A stretch of 64,000 nucleotides of DNA from Harmothoe impar (GCA_947462335.1 OX381720.1:60722233-60786232); one strand, 5' to 3'; positions 12,296 to 23,318 are shown, counted from the first letter of the stretch. The notes: a model not told the origin generated them from the letters alone. Numbers and translations: made by a program.

Positions 12296-12916
12296 AACCT
12301 AGAACAGCTGAATAGTCCCAATTAAATATCGATTTCTAGTGCATATTTAAGGTGCTATAGACCAATACAACAATAAAGGGTGACCTTTTCATAAAGTAGT
12401 GTCTATGTTGGTTTTCGCAGAATCCTCATAACATTGTCTGTAATGGCTATATTTGCAAACATCTCATATCAGGAGATTACCAGGATAGTTACCTTTCAAA
12501 TATTACACGTGGGAATATTAAGGCTTGATTGATGCACTTGTCAGCCACACTACAGAAATGATTAAAAACTTTATTAGCAACTTTTCGGAAAAGTCTCCCC
12601 ATGTGTTAGATTTGGGGGTCTAAGCTCGAGGTCACAGGTCAGTGGGGTACCTGTAAAATTAGTTGAGACTAGATACAATTTCCATGGCAACAACCACAAT
12701 ATAATACAATGAAGCAACTTGGATGTTGGATAAGCGCCTGGTTGATAACATATTTACCCACAATGTACTGCTGTGGAGTCAGGGGTCAGTTAAAAATGGC
12801 GGCTGTCATCTTATGTAGATTCTCCTCTATATAGGAACTGATAAGGCTGATAGGTGGCCTCCCACCTCTATCGTGGTCACCTTAATTACGTCCCCATTGT
12901 CTTAGGTGCGAGGTGA
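12296..12916. other. No gene recognised
   Basis: AT-rich DNA without repeats or reading frames that I can support. Confidence 0.4.
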
Positions 12917-14342
12917 ACACTGCATGAGTTTATTGATTTACAAAAACGGAAATGTCAGTAAATCTCAACTATATTTACTAAATTCCATAAATCTGAGTAA
13001 ATCCCAATGCCATATTTACTGACCTGTGTAAACCCTAGAAAACCCAAATGCCATATTTACTGACCTGTGTAAACCCTAGTAAACCCAAATACCATGTTTA
13101 CTGACCTGTGTAAACCCCAGTAAACCCCAAAGTCATATTTACTGACCTGTGTAAACCCCAGTAAATCCCAATAACTTATAATAATTCATAATTCATCAAA
13201 ATAAATATCAGTAATGTCATCTGTGGCTAATTTTACATCTAGACATGTATCATTTGTTTTAATCTGAGACTTTTAAAATGTGATTTTTCTACAAGTTCAC
13301 CTCTTTGCCTGGCCCAGGGCTCCAGTAGCCCGCAACAAGCCATCCCAGTGTTTTCTACCCGCCATACAAGCCCCAGGGCCGGCTACAAGCCACCCCAGTG
13401 CTTCCTCCCAGGCCCTACCAGCCCCAGCCTCAATATGTGATGTAAAACTCATGTTTACATGACATATACCTCATATTTATGTGATGTAAACCTCATGTTT
13501 ACATAACATAAACCTCATGTTTACATGATGTAAACCTCATGCCTCCCCATGTGCACTCCATGGTGGCCAATGCAATAATGATCCCTCAGCCAATCAGGAG
13601 CTAGTCTCGTTCTAGTCATGTGACCAGCACTGCACCCCCTATATAATGGGGATGCAGTGTGAGCTCCTCAGTCCACTGCTGTCTGACCATAGGAACACAC
13701 CTCCTGCCTGCCTCCTGCCTGCACCTACCCCCTGCCTACTGAAGAGCTGCCTGATAACAATGAATCAAATTTGATAAACTGATGGAATCCTAATCCCTGA
13801 AAATAATATATGCCCCACCATCCCAGGAAAAATAGCCCTGGCATTCTGGGATTTTATGTCAAGTAAATATCAGGTTTACATCACATAAACATGAGGTTTA
13901 CGTCACATAAACATGAGGTTTGTATCACATAAACATGAGGTTTACATCTCGTAAACATGAGTTTTACATCCTGTAAATATGAGGTTCACATCCCGTAAAA
14001 ATGAGCTTTACATCACATAAAAATTAGGTTTACATCACGTAAACATCAGGTTTACATCACATAAACATGAGGTTTATGTTTTGTAAATATGAGGTTTATG
14101 TCATGTAATCATGAGGTTTACATTGACATTTACTTGGCTTTATCGACAGGTAAACTAGATAGTTACTTGATTTTACGTTTGCGTAAACAGGGACGTTCCG
14201 TTGTATACTGAGTCTGTAAAACACATGTTTAGGTCATTTTACTTTTTCAGACCAATATCACGTAAATATGTGTAAACATAAGTAAATAAAATGTTTACAT
14301 GAAAGTAAATCTAATGTAAATCCAACTTTTCGTGCAGTGGAA
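12917..14342. mobile_element. Possible 1.4-kb non-autonomous element with GTAAAC-rich arms
   Basis: The ends are inverted: CACTGCATGAG on the left and TTCGTGCAGTG on the right, each followed inward by GATTTAC or GTAAATC words. The left arm has four ~41-bp units containing ATTTACTGACCTGTGTAAA (12975-13165). The central arms carry ~22-bp units ATGTTTACATGATGTAAAC (13440-13540) and, in the opposite sense, ACATGAGGTTTACATCACAT (13865-14115). The whole reads as a fold-back structure around about 13.7 kb. The target duplication is uncertain (possibly GAA), and no protein is encoded. Confidence 0.45.
13590..13672 (+). promoter_or_regulatory. Candidate polymerase II core promoter inside the GTAAAC element
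   Basis: CCAATCAG sits at 13590-13597, TATATAA at 13640-13646 and an initiator-like CTCAGTCC around 13667-13673, which places the TATA about 30 bp upstream of the putative start A. The spacing is canonical. No long open frame follows, so the product, if any, would be non-coding or spliced. Sequence evidence only. Confidence 0.35.
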
Positions 14343-14816
14343 GGCCTGTTTGAGAGACAATGCATTGATAACCCTCTGACTGACTAACATGTAGTCACCC
14401 ACAGAGGTGTCAATGCTCTATTTCTCTGAGATTTAAGGTAGTCTCCCTCCTTTAGCCTTATCTAACTGAAGGCCAGTTTATGAAGAATCCATGCATCTAA
14501 TTTATAAAGAAGATTTAAGCAGATAGTAAATGAGAGGGAACCCTACAAAGTAAACCAAACAAAGAGCTAGCATAGAGGTTTGACACACGACTACCTGAAC
14601 CTCCTGGTATATACCTCTGGTACCAACATAGGCTCTGCCCCTTATTTCATGGTGGATACGGCTATCACTATTCTTAAGTACTAGAAATCCCGTATTCCAT
14701 GCCCCCCATGGGATACAGTGTTCCCGTATCACATGGCCTGTGACATCATCATTGGTTCAAATTGTTATGGTCATTTATATGCTATATTTTGAGGAGTAAA
14801 ACCCATGAAATAAAGG
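14343..14816. other. No gene; part of a dispersed repeat
   Basis: From about 14706 to 14810 the DNA resembles, in reverse orientation, the segment at 29690-29810 (CATGTGATAC, TGACATCATC and ATTTCATGG words). This is one more copy of the dispersed repeat described at 29.6 and 35.2 kb. Confidence 0.4.
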
Positions 14817-14966
14817 CAAAGGCCCATGGCCAGATGAGTTTTGGTATCGTTCCCCCCTTGGTGAGGCTGGGGCTGCATCCCACTCAGCCTGCGGCTTTGC
14901 AGGATACTGCCCCAGCCCCACCTTGGGGGGAACGATACCAAAATATCCTCTGGCCATGGGCCTTTG
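14817..14966. repeat. Strong inverted repeat, 150 bp
   Basis: AAAGGCCCATGGCCAGA plus TTTTGGTATCGTTCCCCC on the left are mirrored by GGGGGGAACGATACCAAAA and TCTGGCCATGGGCCTTT on the right, with a short loop around 14888. A related half-copy occurs at 29618-29665, so it belongs to a dispersed family. Confidence 0.7.
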
Positions 14967-15950
14967 TCTATGTATACAGTGTGCCTGTATACGTCAGTAT
15001 GTGGCTGATTAAGGGGACGTTTAAGGTTGGCACGCGGCGCACACCGACCATTCACCCACCTGGCTGAGCACTTCTTTACCTGCCCATTCTGGCACCGATC
15101 TGGATTTAAATATTTAACGAGATGTTTTCTCCTCCCTGGGTCTCCTTAACCTTAAACAACCTACTGCACCGGGTACCCCTCTGTGTCTATACCCCTCACT
15201 CACTATTTACCTTTCTGCCAATAGAAGAATAGAGGAGAGATAATCTGATGTGGTAGATAGAATGACTAGGTTTGAGAAAGATGGTTTTCTTAAAACTAGC
15301 CATTTGTCTGCCATGCAAGTAATACATTTTGTTAAAATAAGAAATTTCAACAAAATTACATTTGGCTGAAACTATGCCTACGCTGTTATACAACTGAAGG
15401 TGACTCAGTGTTTTATCTCATTTATCGTAAACTTATTGTGAGTAATGGGTTAGGTAGGGGGTGCTATGGCCAGTGTGGCTCATTCTCCACTTTTTGGGGA
15501 TCAAAATCCCAGGGAGGCGTTGGGGAACATTGAGTGGGATAAGGCCATATTGATTGACATCTTGTGAGATCAGTTGGTATTAAATGAATTGAATGTAAGA
15601 CATTGGCAGATATCGAGACATCATCTTAGGGCATTCTGAGTATTTGCCAATGCCGACGAACATCGGTCAACATTTGCTGACATTCTGTATCATTGGGAAG
15701 TATCTGAATGCATTGGATGACACTATATTGCATTTCTTTTTTAACGTGGATTTATTGGGTCTAATCACCCTTTCAGGTGAAAACTAGCTTGGGCGCATTG
15801 CCCTTCTGCCGCCAGTACCCCTATCTATACATAATTCTTTGACGGTCTTTAATGAGAAGAAATAGCAATGGCATCCGTACAAATATTCACTTATACAATG
15901 GAGGTTACAAAAAATATATTTACTAAGCGATACACAATATTTCTGATGAG
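14967..15950. other. No gene recognised
   Basis: AT-rich, with isolated ATTGG-type words towards the right end that grade into the next array. The segment near 15780-15935 resembles the untranslated tail of a reverse-oriented retroposon, but no protein remnant is visible. Confidence 0.35.
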
Positions 15951-16460
15951 ATGAGATTGGCTGACATTGGGTGACATTGGGTGACATTGGTAAGCATTGG
16001 CCAACATTGGGTGACAATGGCCAACATAGGATGATATTTGGCAGCATTGGGAGTCATGAGAGCCATTGGGCGATATTGGGAAGTATTGGGAGGCATTTTA
16101 CAATATTATATGGCATTGGATGACATTGGGAGACACTGGCTGACATTGTGTGACATTGGGTGATATTGAATGACATTGAGACACAATGGATGGGGCATTG
16201 GATGACATTGAATGGCATTGGGTGACATTAGCCAATATTGGATGACATTTGGCAGCATTGCCAGTCTTTACGAGGCATTGTGTGATTTTGGGAAGTATTG
16301 GGTGGCAATGGGGGACATTTGATGATATTGTTTGGCGTTTGGTAATATTGGGAAGCATTGGGAGGTATTTGGGGGTCATGTGATGGCATTTGTCAACATT
16401 GGGTGACATTGGTCGATATTGGCTGACATTGGGTGCCATTGAGAGGCATTGGGTGTTATA
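15951..16460. repeat. Degenerate GACATTGGG tandem array
   Basis: About 45 imperfect copies of a 10-11 bp unit (TGACATTGGG, CAACATTGGG, GGCATTGGG). The minus strand gives a pseudo-protein of SPNVTQCQP type. Divergence between units indicates an old array. Confidence 0.85.
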
Positions 16461-17636
16461 AGGTTATATTTGCTGACGTTAGGTGATGATTTGATTTGAA
16501 ATTATTTTATTTATCTTGGCAAAATGTATGGCCTGGAAGACCGTTTTATGCATACGCCAGCATTTGTCCAATGGGCGGAAATTAATAAAGGCAAAATAAG
16601 CCTTGTAATATTGGTATAACAAGAAAACACACATTTAGGTGTATGTTCTTGTCATGTATAACTTACCTATCAGGTCATTTTATTAAATTATGGTGTTAGG
16701 AATTTTTACTAAGGTAATGATGTTGGGATTGATTGGGTGGCATTATGAAGTATGTGAAGGGGATTCATTAAGCAGGGGGGGCATCAGGAGACACCTTTTT
16801 TTTAAATGTGTTTTATTGGGTAAAAGAAACAAATACAAAAGTAGATGATTCATCCCCTATCATTTCAATAAATAACTGATATCGGTCAACAAAAGTTGGT
16901 TATGACGAGACAAGTTGTACACATATCACAGCTTAGTATTCAGACATTACAATTTAAAACCATTTACTTATATACAATTCAGTAGTAATGATGAGATGAG
17001 ATGAGATGAGGGGGTGGGGGTCGGTATTACATTGTAGGGGGGCATTCTTCAAGTGATATGGTAGGTTTAATTACATGAAACGGTGATTGTAATCTTTCTT
17101 AATAGCTATTTTAAAAGTATCTAATTGTTCTATTAAAGTATAGAACTCCCTAATAGAAGATATTGCCCCGACAGATAAAGACATAAAGATGGATAGGCAA
17201 TTGAAGCTAGCTAGTTTTCTTCACACACAACATTGTTCTGAATTCATGACAGAAATTTATTTGATTTGATATTCATTTCCTTACTTACACCAACAGAGGG
17301 AGTTGGTCACCAGGGGCTGTGAACCAGATGAGAAACATCAGAGTGTGAAGGAACTCTTGGTTTAGAAGTGGTGCGGAGAGGAAGGGTTGTCTGTTCACGC
17401 TTATTACCCCGTGCAGTTAACGCCCAGGTGAATTATTCACTCACATCAATAAGGACCACTCAGTGCCCTGCCACCCTGCGCACACCACCCCCGCGCACCA
17501 CCCCGCGCACTGCCCCGTGCAGCCCGCACACCACCCGCACAGTCCGCACACCACACCGGCCGTCTTATAGATCTACCCACTGCTGCCCATCTATTCTTTA
17601 TACCCTCCTTGACGCTACTACCCCATACTCCTTCTC
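16461..17636. other. No gene; possible reverse-oriented retroposon tail
   Basis: Near 16795-17015 there is a T-rich start, an AT-rich stretch and a GATGA microsatellite (about 16990-17010), a common arrangement for a non-LTR element tail. No reverse-transcriptase remnant is visible. A short CACCACCCCGCGCAC-rich patch lies near 17470-17560. Confidence 0.3.
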
Positions 17637-17886
17637 TTAACCCTTTAAGGATGGATGTTGCTAAAATATGACATTTGTTGGCATGATGCACCAATTCAGC
17701 CCTGGCGAGTAACTCACCAGTGCTGCATTGGTGCATCATGCTGACCCTTTGGGAGTGTCTCAACCCTGTAGGTTCGGCATGATGCTTGATTGCAGCACTG
17801 GCGAGTTACTCGCCAGTGCTGCATGCATGCATCATGACGACCAAGGTGTGATGCATTAATGCATCATGCCGTCCTTAAAGGGTTAA
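17637..17886. mobile_element. piggyBac-like MITE, intact ends
   Basis: The copy lies between TTAA (17637-17640) and TTAA (17883-17886), with CCCTTTAAGG and CCTTAAAGGG inverted ends and family words GCATGATGCACC and GAGTAACTCACCAGTGC. It is non-coding. Confidence 0.75.
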
Positions 17887-18125
17887 CCCTCTAAGGACAG
17901 CCTTGTGCTTTAACACGTTCTGGCATGATGCCCCAAAGCAGTGCTGGTGAGTCACCCACTGGTATTGCTGCATCATGCCGACCGATTCACAAGTATATCA
18001 ACCCCATAGGTTGATGCATGAAGCATCAGTGCGGCATGGGGGAGCTACTCACCAGGGTTGTATCCATGCGTCATGACGACAAAGGGCATAATGCATGACA
18101 ACAATATGCTAGCCATAGATGGTTA
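17883..18125. mobile_element. Second piggyBac-like MITE copy sharing a TTAA with its neighbour
   Basis: The copy begins TTAACCCTCTAAGGACAG in the terminal TTAA of the preceding copy and decays at GATGGTTACC near 18124. Internal words GAGTCACCCACTGG and TGCATCATGCCG match the family. The head-to-tail arrangement implies insertion of one copy into the target site of another. Confidence 0.6.
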
Positions 18126-18454
18126 CCGGTGTAAGATGCCTTAAGCCCTGCTGGCCACCTGGTACTAGTACGACACAGGTACTTTGACACAGGGGTAGAA
18201 AGCATGTGCCTTTGGGCTAACCAAGTCAATCTGCCAATCTGGCAGAGTAGCTATTTTAATGGAAGTATTCACTCTTTAGTCTAATGCTTCCAGCCACATG
18301 TCCCTCAATGTATTCCCACCTGTTCACCATCTACAAGGTATTCCTAATACATAAATATAGATTTATAATCCGGGCTTTGTTTGATGTCAACTCCACCCCT
18401 CTTGGACACTCCTCCCACCGCTTCTCTCTGCTGCTAAAATCAAAATGTGTGAGC
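18126..18454. other. No gene recognised
   Basis: Mixed-composition DNA without supported features. Confidence 0.35.
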
Positions 18455-18616
18455 TACTGTGAAAGTACTTTATTTCGCTGGGTATATATTTTTGCGATTT
18501 TCGCGGATATGAAAAATCGGCGAAATTTTTATATGCTTAAGTATAGAATAAATACCTGTGAAATTGCTGATTCTCACTGTTCTGCGACACCCGTGGAAAT
18601 AAGTACTTTCACAGTA
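18455..18616. mobile_element. Fold-back MITE with TA target (CTGTGAAAGTACTT ends)
   Basis: TA-CTGTGAAAGTACTT on the left is matched by AAGTACTTTCACAG-TA on the right, about 160 bp apart. A TA target and a short palindromic non-coding body are typical of Tc1/mariner-type MITEs. Confidence 0.65.
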
Positions 18617-18839
18617 CACCAATATTGACATGTTTGCAGCAGTATAATCATGCTGGACATGTGGAGTACCTTTTGGAGAACATGATTGACAATTTTGAGG
18701 GACTGACAGTGAGTACATTCACACTCACCCTTTTTATTCCCACTATAGGCTCCCTATGTAGCTGCAGTCTGGCGCAGTAGCACCAGATGTGTTGGACTAG
18801 ACACAGGTAGCTACCTGTACCCTCAGCACCCCCAGGTAA
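18617..18839. other. No gene recognised
   Basis: Nothing supported. It separates two fold-back elements. Confidence 0.3.
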
Positions 18840-19197
18840 TCACACCAGGGACCTCTTTCAGAACAACTGCCGTATCTGCCGGGCCATCAAATATGTTGCC
18901 GATAATGAAATTTCAACCTGACGAGAGGTCTCGACAGCGGCAATTGAATGCATACCAAGTGGTTATCAAATTAAACTTATTGGCTATTTCATAAGCCGCG
19001 GCTTATACAGGAGGTTATCTACAGTATTTTTTGCTACTACTATACAGTACTATTGGCTAACCTGTTAACTTCATAATTCTAACCATTATATATTGTGAAA
19101 CACTTTTGACGATGTACCTGATTGTCATCGTCAAACCCTAATTTATACCCCCGGCAGATACAGCAGTCATTCTGTATCAGACCCCTGGAAGGTGGAC
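18840..19197. mobile_element. Possible fold-back element, about 350 bp
   Basis: Left arm ACACCAGGGACCTC...GTATCTGCCGGG is mirrored by CCCGGCAGATAC...GACCCCTGGAAGGT on the right at roughly 80 percent similarity. The centre includes a fragment of the AAAACCTC/GGCTTATA MITE family near 18980-19030. Confidence 0.45.
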
Positions 19198-19795
19198 TGT
19201 CCATGAAAGGCTTCCACATTCCCATGAGTCTCTATTGTGCCATTTCTCAAAAAGGGATGCACGCGTCATGAAGCATGCGTTGTATTACATGAGATAGACA
19301 AGAGATATTCTGAACATGCCAAATAAAGTTCTTGGAGTGTCACATCCAATATCGAAATAACTGTTGGCTTAGGAATCGGTCAATAATTTTTCCAGAAATG
19401 CCTCTAAGATATTTCCCTGCTATGCTCCTTACCCATACCCCCCCCCCCCAACCTTTCACTGACCTTATAATCCGTTGTTTAAGACCAGCCCCAGGCTATA
19501 CGGGGATGGGGAGAAGGTGAACTCACAGAGAAAGGCAGGCTGCTGTTCTTTGCTATTTTCTTTTTTCTGTGGAGTAATGAGATTGAAATACCTTTTCTAA
19601 TAGGTAAATTGTCGACTAGATGAAGGTCTAGTCCTAATGGGGTGTCAATGCGTAATTCTAGTTAATGGTGGTGGGGTAATGGGTCCCTAATGCATGCTCT
19701 CACAGAGGACCAGCAGGAAAAACGCAGCCTTTCTGTCACCTTCAACCAATGTAAGTAGCCATGCGGAAAGGATCATCGGTGCATGCTGAGCAGAC
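19198..19795. other. No gene recognised; left flank of element E1
   Basis: No repeat or gene seen. It ends with GAC immediately before the 6-bp target duplication of E1. Confidence 0.35.
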
Positions 19796-19801
19796 TATCC
19801 T
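19796..19801. repeat. Left target-site duplication of E1 (TATCCT)
   Basis: TATCCT directly precedes the AGTAGTATTG terminus. The same six bases follow the opposite terminus at 28500-28505. The sequences beyond them differ, as expected for a true insertion. Confidence 0.85.
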
Positions 19802-20205
19802 AGTAGTATTGTATGTATCGGAACGGGACTATAGTTAACTACTGTTTATTACTCAATCGACCTGCAGCCAATCAGAGGCCTCCATTTGGTCACGTGACCC
19901 GTTGCCATGGTAACGTGACCTACTTAGGGCTCTCAGCCAATCAGAAGCCAGCATTCTGGGTGACCTACTGACCTACTTAGAAGCTCTCAGCCAATCAGAG
20001 GCCGGCATTCTGGTAACCATGGTAACGTGACCTACTTACGTCACGTGACCTACTTAGGCTCAGCCAATCAGAAGCCGGCATTCTGGTAACTAGGGTAACG
20101 TGACCTACTTAGGGTTTGTTTGTAAACAACACCACGTGGCTCTCTTGTTTGTAAACAACACCACGTGACACGTGACTGTTTGTAAACAAACAATTCGACT
20201 TAGTC
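19802..20205. promoter_or_regulatory. E1 left terminal region with arrayed transcription-factor-like sites
   Basis: The terminal ~100 bp are shared with E2. They are followed by at least four CCAATCAGA words (NF-Y-like), several CACGTG E-boxes within GTCACGTGAC, repeated GCATTCTGG and ACCTACTTAGG words, and three TTTGTAAACAA words (forkhead-like) near 20117, 20150 and 20180. The mirror copy is at about 28096-28499. Factor assignments rest only on consensus resemblance. Confidence 0.6.
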
Positions 20206-20339
20206 TGACATTTTCAGCTGTCGCATGCTGACCTGCTGCTATCATAAGAGAAACAAAAGCCCTAATCACGCTTTTCAGCTGGATCCTTCCACCCACCAGA
20301 CATGGATCCAGATGGGAGGGTGCTTTAAAATTAATCCGT

Positions 20340-20580
20340 GTACCGACTGTCATACAATAGTGTAATTAGTTGAACACGTGTTACCTGTATAAAGGATTAG
20401 CAGGTCATGGGCTTAGAGTGTGTATAGAAAAACAACTACAGGTAGCGTGAACAAAGCGACCCCCTCCCTTTCTGTCACTCTGTCTGTGACTAGAGGGCGC
20501 GCGTGTGGTAAGCGGCTTAAATCTAAAGAAAAAAAATCACCCTCTCCTGTCGTCAGCAGTCAGCTGGCCGGCGGCTGGAA
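20340..20580 (-). promoter_or_regulatory. Iterated control module, copy in E1 left arm (reverse)
   Basis: Read on the minus strand this ~240-bp block contains, in order, CCGGCCAGCTGACTG, a T-rich run, TTTAAGCCGCTTACCAC, CACAGACAGAGTGAC, CTATACACACTCTAAG and TAATCCTTTATACAGG. The same order recurs at 21520-21715 (forward), at the mirrored positions in the right arm, and in E2 at about 38090-38300. It lies in non-coding DNA and is probably a promoter or replication-control module. Confidence 0.55.
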
Positions 20581-21519
20581 AATGCGATTAGAGGGATGAT
20601 GAGCGCGGTTTTTTATATTCAATATATTAGAAGTGTGCTTTGTTGCTTATATAGTTCATTATGCGTTTAAAATGTTCGCGAGTATCGTAGAAATGTAGAA
20701 AAATCCTATTGTGGCGCCATCTGACGAAAAGAGCGGAGAACTATACTAGGGTATGGCGAGCTAGACTAGAGCATGTAATCACCAGGCGGCAGAGTGGTCA
20801 AAAGACAATCTCGTAGTAGTAGGTCTACTTGGATCTTGAGTAGCCACCCTTGTGGTTGCAATTACCTAGACTAGTTGACCCTGCCAGCCTGGTCAAGTGA
20901 AATTAGTAAGGAGACCGCACATTAACGCGCTCCACAGTCTTTAGACAGTTAAGACTATAGTACCGTAGATTCTACTGTGTACTCACACTAACTATTTACA
21001 GTGCTACATATTCATACCCGTGTTCTAAGTGTTTTTTTTAGAAAAAAGCGATCTACTCACCCTTTTTTTTTTAGACAAACTCCTATTAGCAGGTAACCCC
21101 TGTATAAACCATACTGCAAAGATCTGCTACTTCGAGCGTCTGCCTCGTGACTGATAGTGTACAACAAGACGAAGTGGGCAGAGGTGAAGTACTGTTCCAA
21201 GAAAAATTGAGGCTCTTTATATAGCTGAGAGAGCGGCTAATCCGGATGTTCTAAGCTTGTTTTCACCTAGAGCCCCACCCTCTTCCAGAGAGGAATCAAA
21301 TTGCTTTTCACCTGGACCCTTCCACCCCTCATCCATCAGCATGAAAAGAGGGATAACAAGTGTAACGTGCGCTACATGTATATGGGATTATAGCTGGTGA
21401 AGAGATAAAGCCGGGTCAACTGTGTATACAAAGACTACAGGAGGTGATTAACGACAGGTGTGACGCGCCAGCCCGTGGACGGATTATCTTCTAAGCTGAC
21501 GCTTATTCAACTAGCCAGC
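20581..21519. other. E1 left-arm non-coding region
   Basis: No reading frame of note. It contains T-runs near 21027 and 21064, a TTTATATAG word near 21217, and TTTTCACCT words near 21259 and 21307 that resemble the CAGCTGAAAAC motif repeated in both elements. Confidence 0.4.
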
Positions 21520-21715
21520 TGCCGTCCGCTCCACTCACCACGGCAAGAGGAGGTGCTTTTGTTTTACACTTAAGTCGCTTACCACATGTACTCGTCTCTA
21601 CCTCACAGACAGACACCCTCTCGCTTGCTTCACGACCCCTGTAGCTTTTTTTGTATACACACTCTAATCTCATAACCCCCTGATCCGTTATACAGGTAAC
21701 GGGTATTCTCTTTTA
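21520..21715 (+). promoter_or_regulatory. Iterated control module, second E1 left-arm copy (forward)
   Basis: Holds CACTCACCACGGC, ACACTTAAGTCGCTTACCAC, CACAGACAGACA, TGTATACACACTCTAA and CCGTTATACAGGTAACG in the same order as the E2 module at 38090-38300. Within the arm it faces the copy at 20340-20580. Confidence 0.55.
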
Positions 21716-21751
21716 AATAGCTGCCAGTCAGCCTGCGGCAGCTGAAAACGA

Positions 21752-21795
21752 CGGTAAGTAGCTTAGCTCTAGAAGCAAGAAGGCGTATATAAGGA
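21752..21795 (+). promoter_or_regulatory. TATA-containing promoter block conserved between E1 and E2
   Basis: GTAAGTAGCTTAGCTCTAG followed by AAGAAGGCGTATATAAGG matches E2 at about 38617-38659 almost base for base. In E2 the TATATAAGG sits about 65 bp upstream of a start codon. In E1 the 288-aa gene starts about 340 bp further down, so either a leader or intron intervenes or a nearer start is used. Confidence 0.6.
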
Positions 21796-22032
21796 GGCTG
21801 ACACGTGTATAGGCGCCTTATAAGTCGGCAGGGGGTAAATACTAGTGAAAAAGGAAGGCAGGTGTGCAGGTAGCTTTCTAACAGACACGTGTGTGCACTA
21901 AGCTGCTTAAGTCTAAACCCACCTGCAGTAGTCAGGTAGCATGTGAAAACTTACTTAACAGATCTCTTAATTGAGTAGAGACTCTGTACTGAGAGAGTCT
22001 TTTCAGCCGTTTAAGAGGATTATCTAGGACAG

Positions 22033-22043
22033 GGTACATAAGG
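22033..22043 (+). promoter_or_regulatory. Candidate proximal TATA variant of the 288-aa gene, left copy
   Basis: GGTACATAAGG lies about 90-100 bp upstream of the first ATG and is followed by pyrimidine-rich CTCACCCATCACAC, similar in layout to the E2 TATA followed by TTCACTCACTCATTC. It is a weak TATA, and the only support is its position. Confidence 0.35.
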
Positions 22044-22130
22044 AGTGAAACGAAGCTCTCACCCATCACACTTTCTCGACCCGCCCTTCATCATCGTAGC
22101 ATCGTCCACTCTACGCTCGCTCAGAATGTT

Positions 22131-22997
22131 ATGATGGTTAGTTCTGCTATTTTCAGCTACTTTTCTTATCGAAGTGTTGACGCTACAGAGCATCGAAACT
22201 CTTTCCAAATGAGTCCAAGAAAGAAAAAGCAACTTCCACTTGAAGCAGGAAGAGAAACAGTGCCCTATGATGCATGTGAGGTAAAGAAACATTGGAAGGA
22301 CGTCACCAAGGAGCAATGGATAGAAGCATGCTTCAACTTCATCGGAACGGAAGTAGTTTCATTTGGACAGAGGGAGAAGATTTTGTTGGAGCTATTTTTC
22401 TTAGCTCCGTATACTTGGCCTGACTGTGGTGAAATTCCTTCAGGTATTTGTTCAGTCTTCGCCATAGAAGTTATCAGGTCTTTGAAGGAGCTTCGATATA
22501 TGCAAGGCACTCACGAGGAGATTGTTCAGAAAATGACGGAATTCGAAACAGGAGAAGACACAATATGGTGCGAGGAGACGACATATACGGACGATGATCT
22601 GGAGTACATCATTTGTAGCCCGTTGGAACATTATGTTAAAGACTTTGAGGACATGCTAGACAGCACTGAGATGAACCCGAAAGAGAGATCCCTTACTGCA
22701 CAGAAAGAGGCCAAAGCTGTGTTGGAAAAGCTCAAGTTTGGTCAAGGATTCACTCTTCAAAGCAGCTGTGTGAGTGTGATAAAAGGCCTTGTGTTGAAAC
22801 ATCCAGACATGAAGTTTTCGCGTGCTGTCGACACACTTCCTTTGCCTGAACTGATGATGAACATGATCGATCCCATCGTACCAACATGTTTCGACTCTGC
22901 CAATTGTCCCATGTATAAAATGGTTTCAAGTTTTGCCCGTGGCCGATGGCTAAACGATCCACTGAAGTCAGAAAACCTCCTTGATTTAATCAACTGA
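22131..22997 (+). CDS. Uncharacterised 288-aa protein of E1, left copy
   Basis: I do not recognise this protein. It is intronless as read, contains no obvious signal peptide or membrane segment, and looks largely alpha-helical and mildly acidic. A basic cluster SPRKKKQ follows the internal Met27, which could be a short nuclear-targeting signal. Clustered acidic residues lie around residues 142-185. The second ATG (22134, A at -3 and G at +4) has the best start context; ATG at 22209 (Met27) is an alternative. The gene occurs twice, in mirror image, with identical protein sequence, and is the only credible gene of E1. That identity suggests either a very recent palindrome or continuing gene conversion, and makes it the likely reason the element is maintained. 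It has no counterpart in E2. Capsid, regulatory or host-interaction roles are all open. Confidence 0.75.
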   Translation: MMVSSAIFSYFSYRSVDATEHRNSFQMSPRKKKQLPLEAGRETVPYDACEVKKHWKDVTKEQWIEACFNFIGTEVVSFGQREKILLELFFLAPYTWPDCGEIPSGICSVFAIEVIRSLKELRYMQGTHEEIVQKMTEFETGEDTIWCEETTYTDDDLEYIICSPLEHYVKDFEDMLDSTEMNPKERSLTAQKEAKAVLEKLKFGQGFTLQSSCVSVIKGLVLKHPDMKFSRAVDTLPLPELMMNMIDPIVPTCFDSANCPMYKMVSSFARGRWLNDPLKSENLLDLIN

Positions 22998-23056
22998 CTA
23001 AATGTATTTTCTCATACTAGTATTAGTAGCATTAGTAATAGCAGCTACTCAGTCTC

Positions 23057-23280
23057 GTGCAGCACAAGCAGCAGCATCTGTCAGCAGCATCCGTGACATC
23101 GTCAGCAGCAGCAGCAGCTGCACGAGCAGCACAAGCAGCAGCATCTGTCAACAGCATCCGTGACATCGCCAGCAACTGCAGCAGCTGCACGAGCAGCACA
23201 AGCAGCAGCAGCTGTCAGCAGCTGCAGCAGCTGCACGAGCAGCACAAGCAGCAGCACCAACAGCAGCAGCAACAGCAAAT

Positions 23281-23318
<38 letters not shown>

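Noticed and set aside
10403..12321. Minus-strand frames rich in VRPYRADTGWFCT
   Set aside because: Period equals the 39-bp repeat; no flanking coding sequence.
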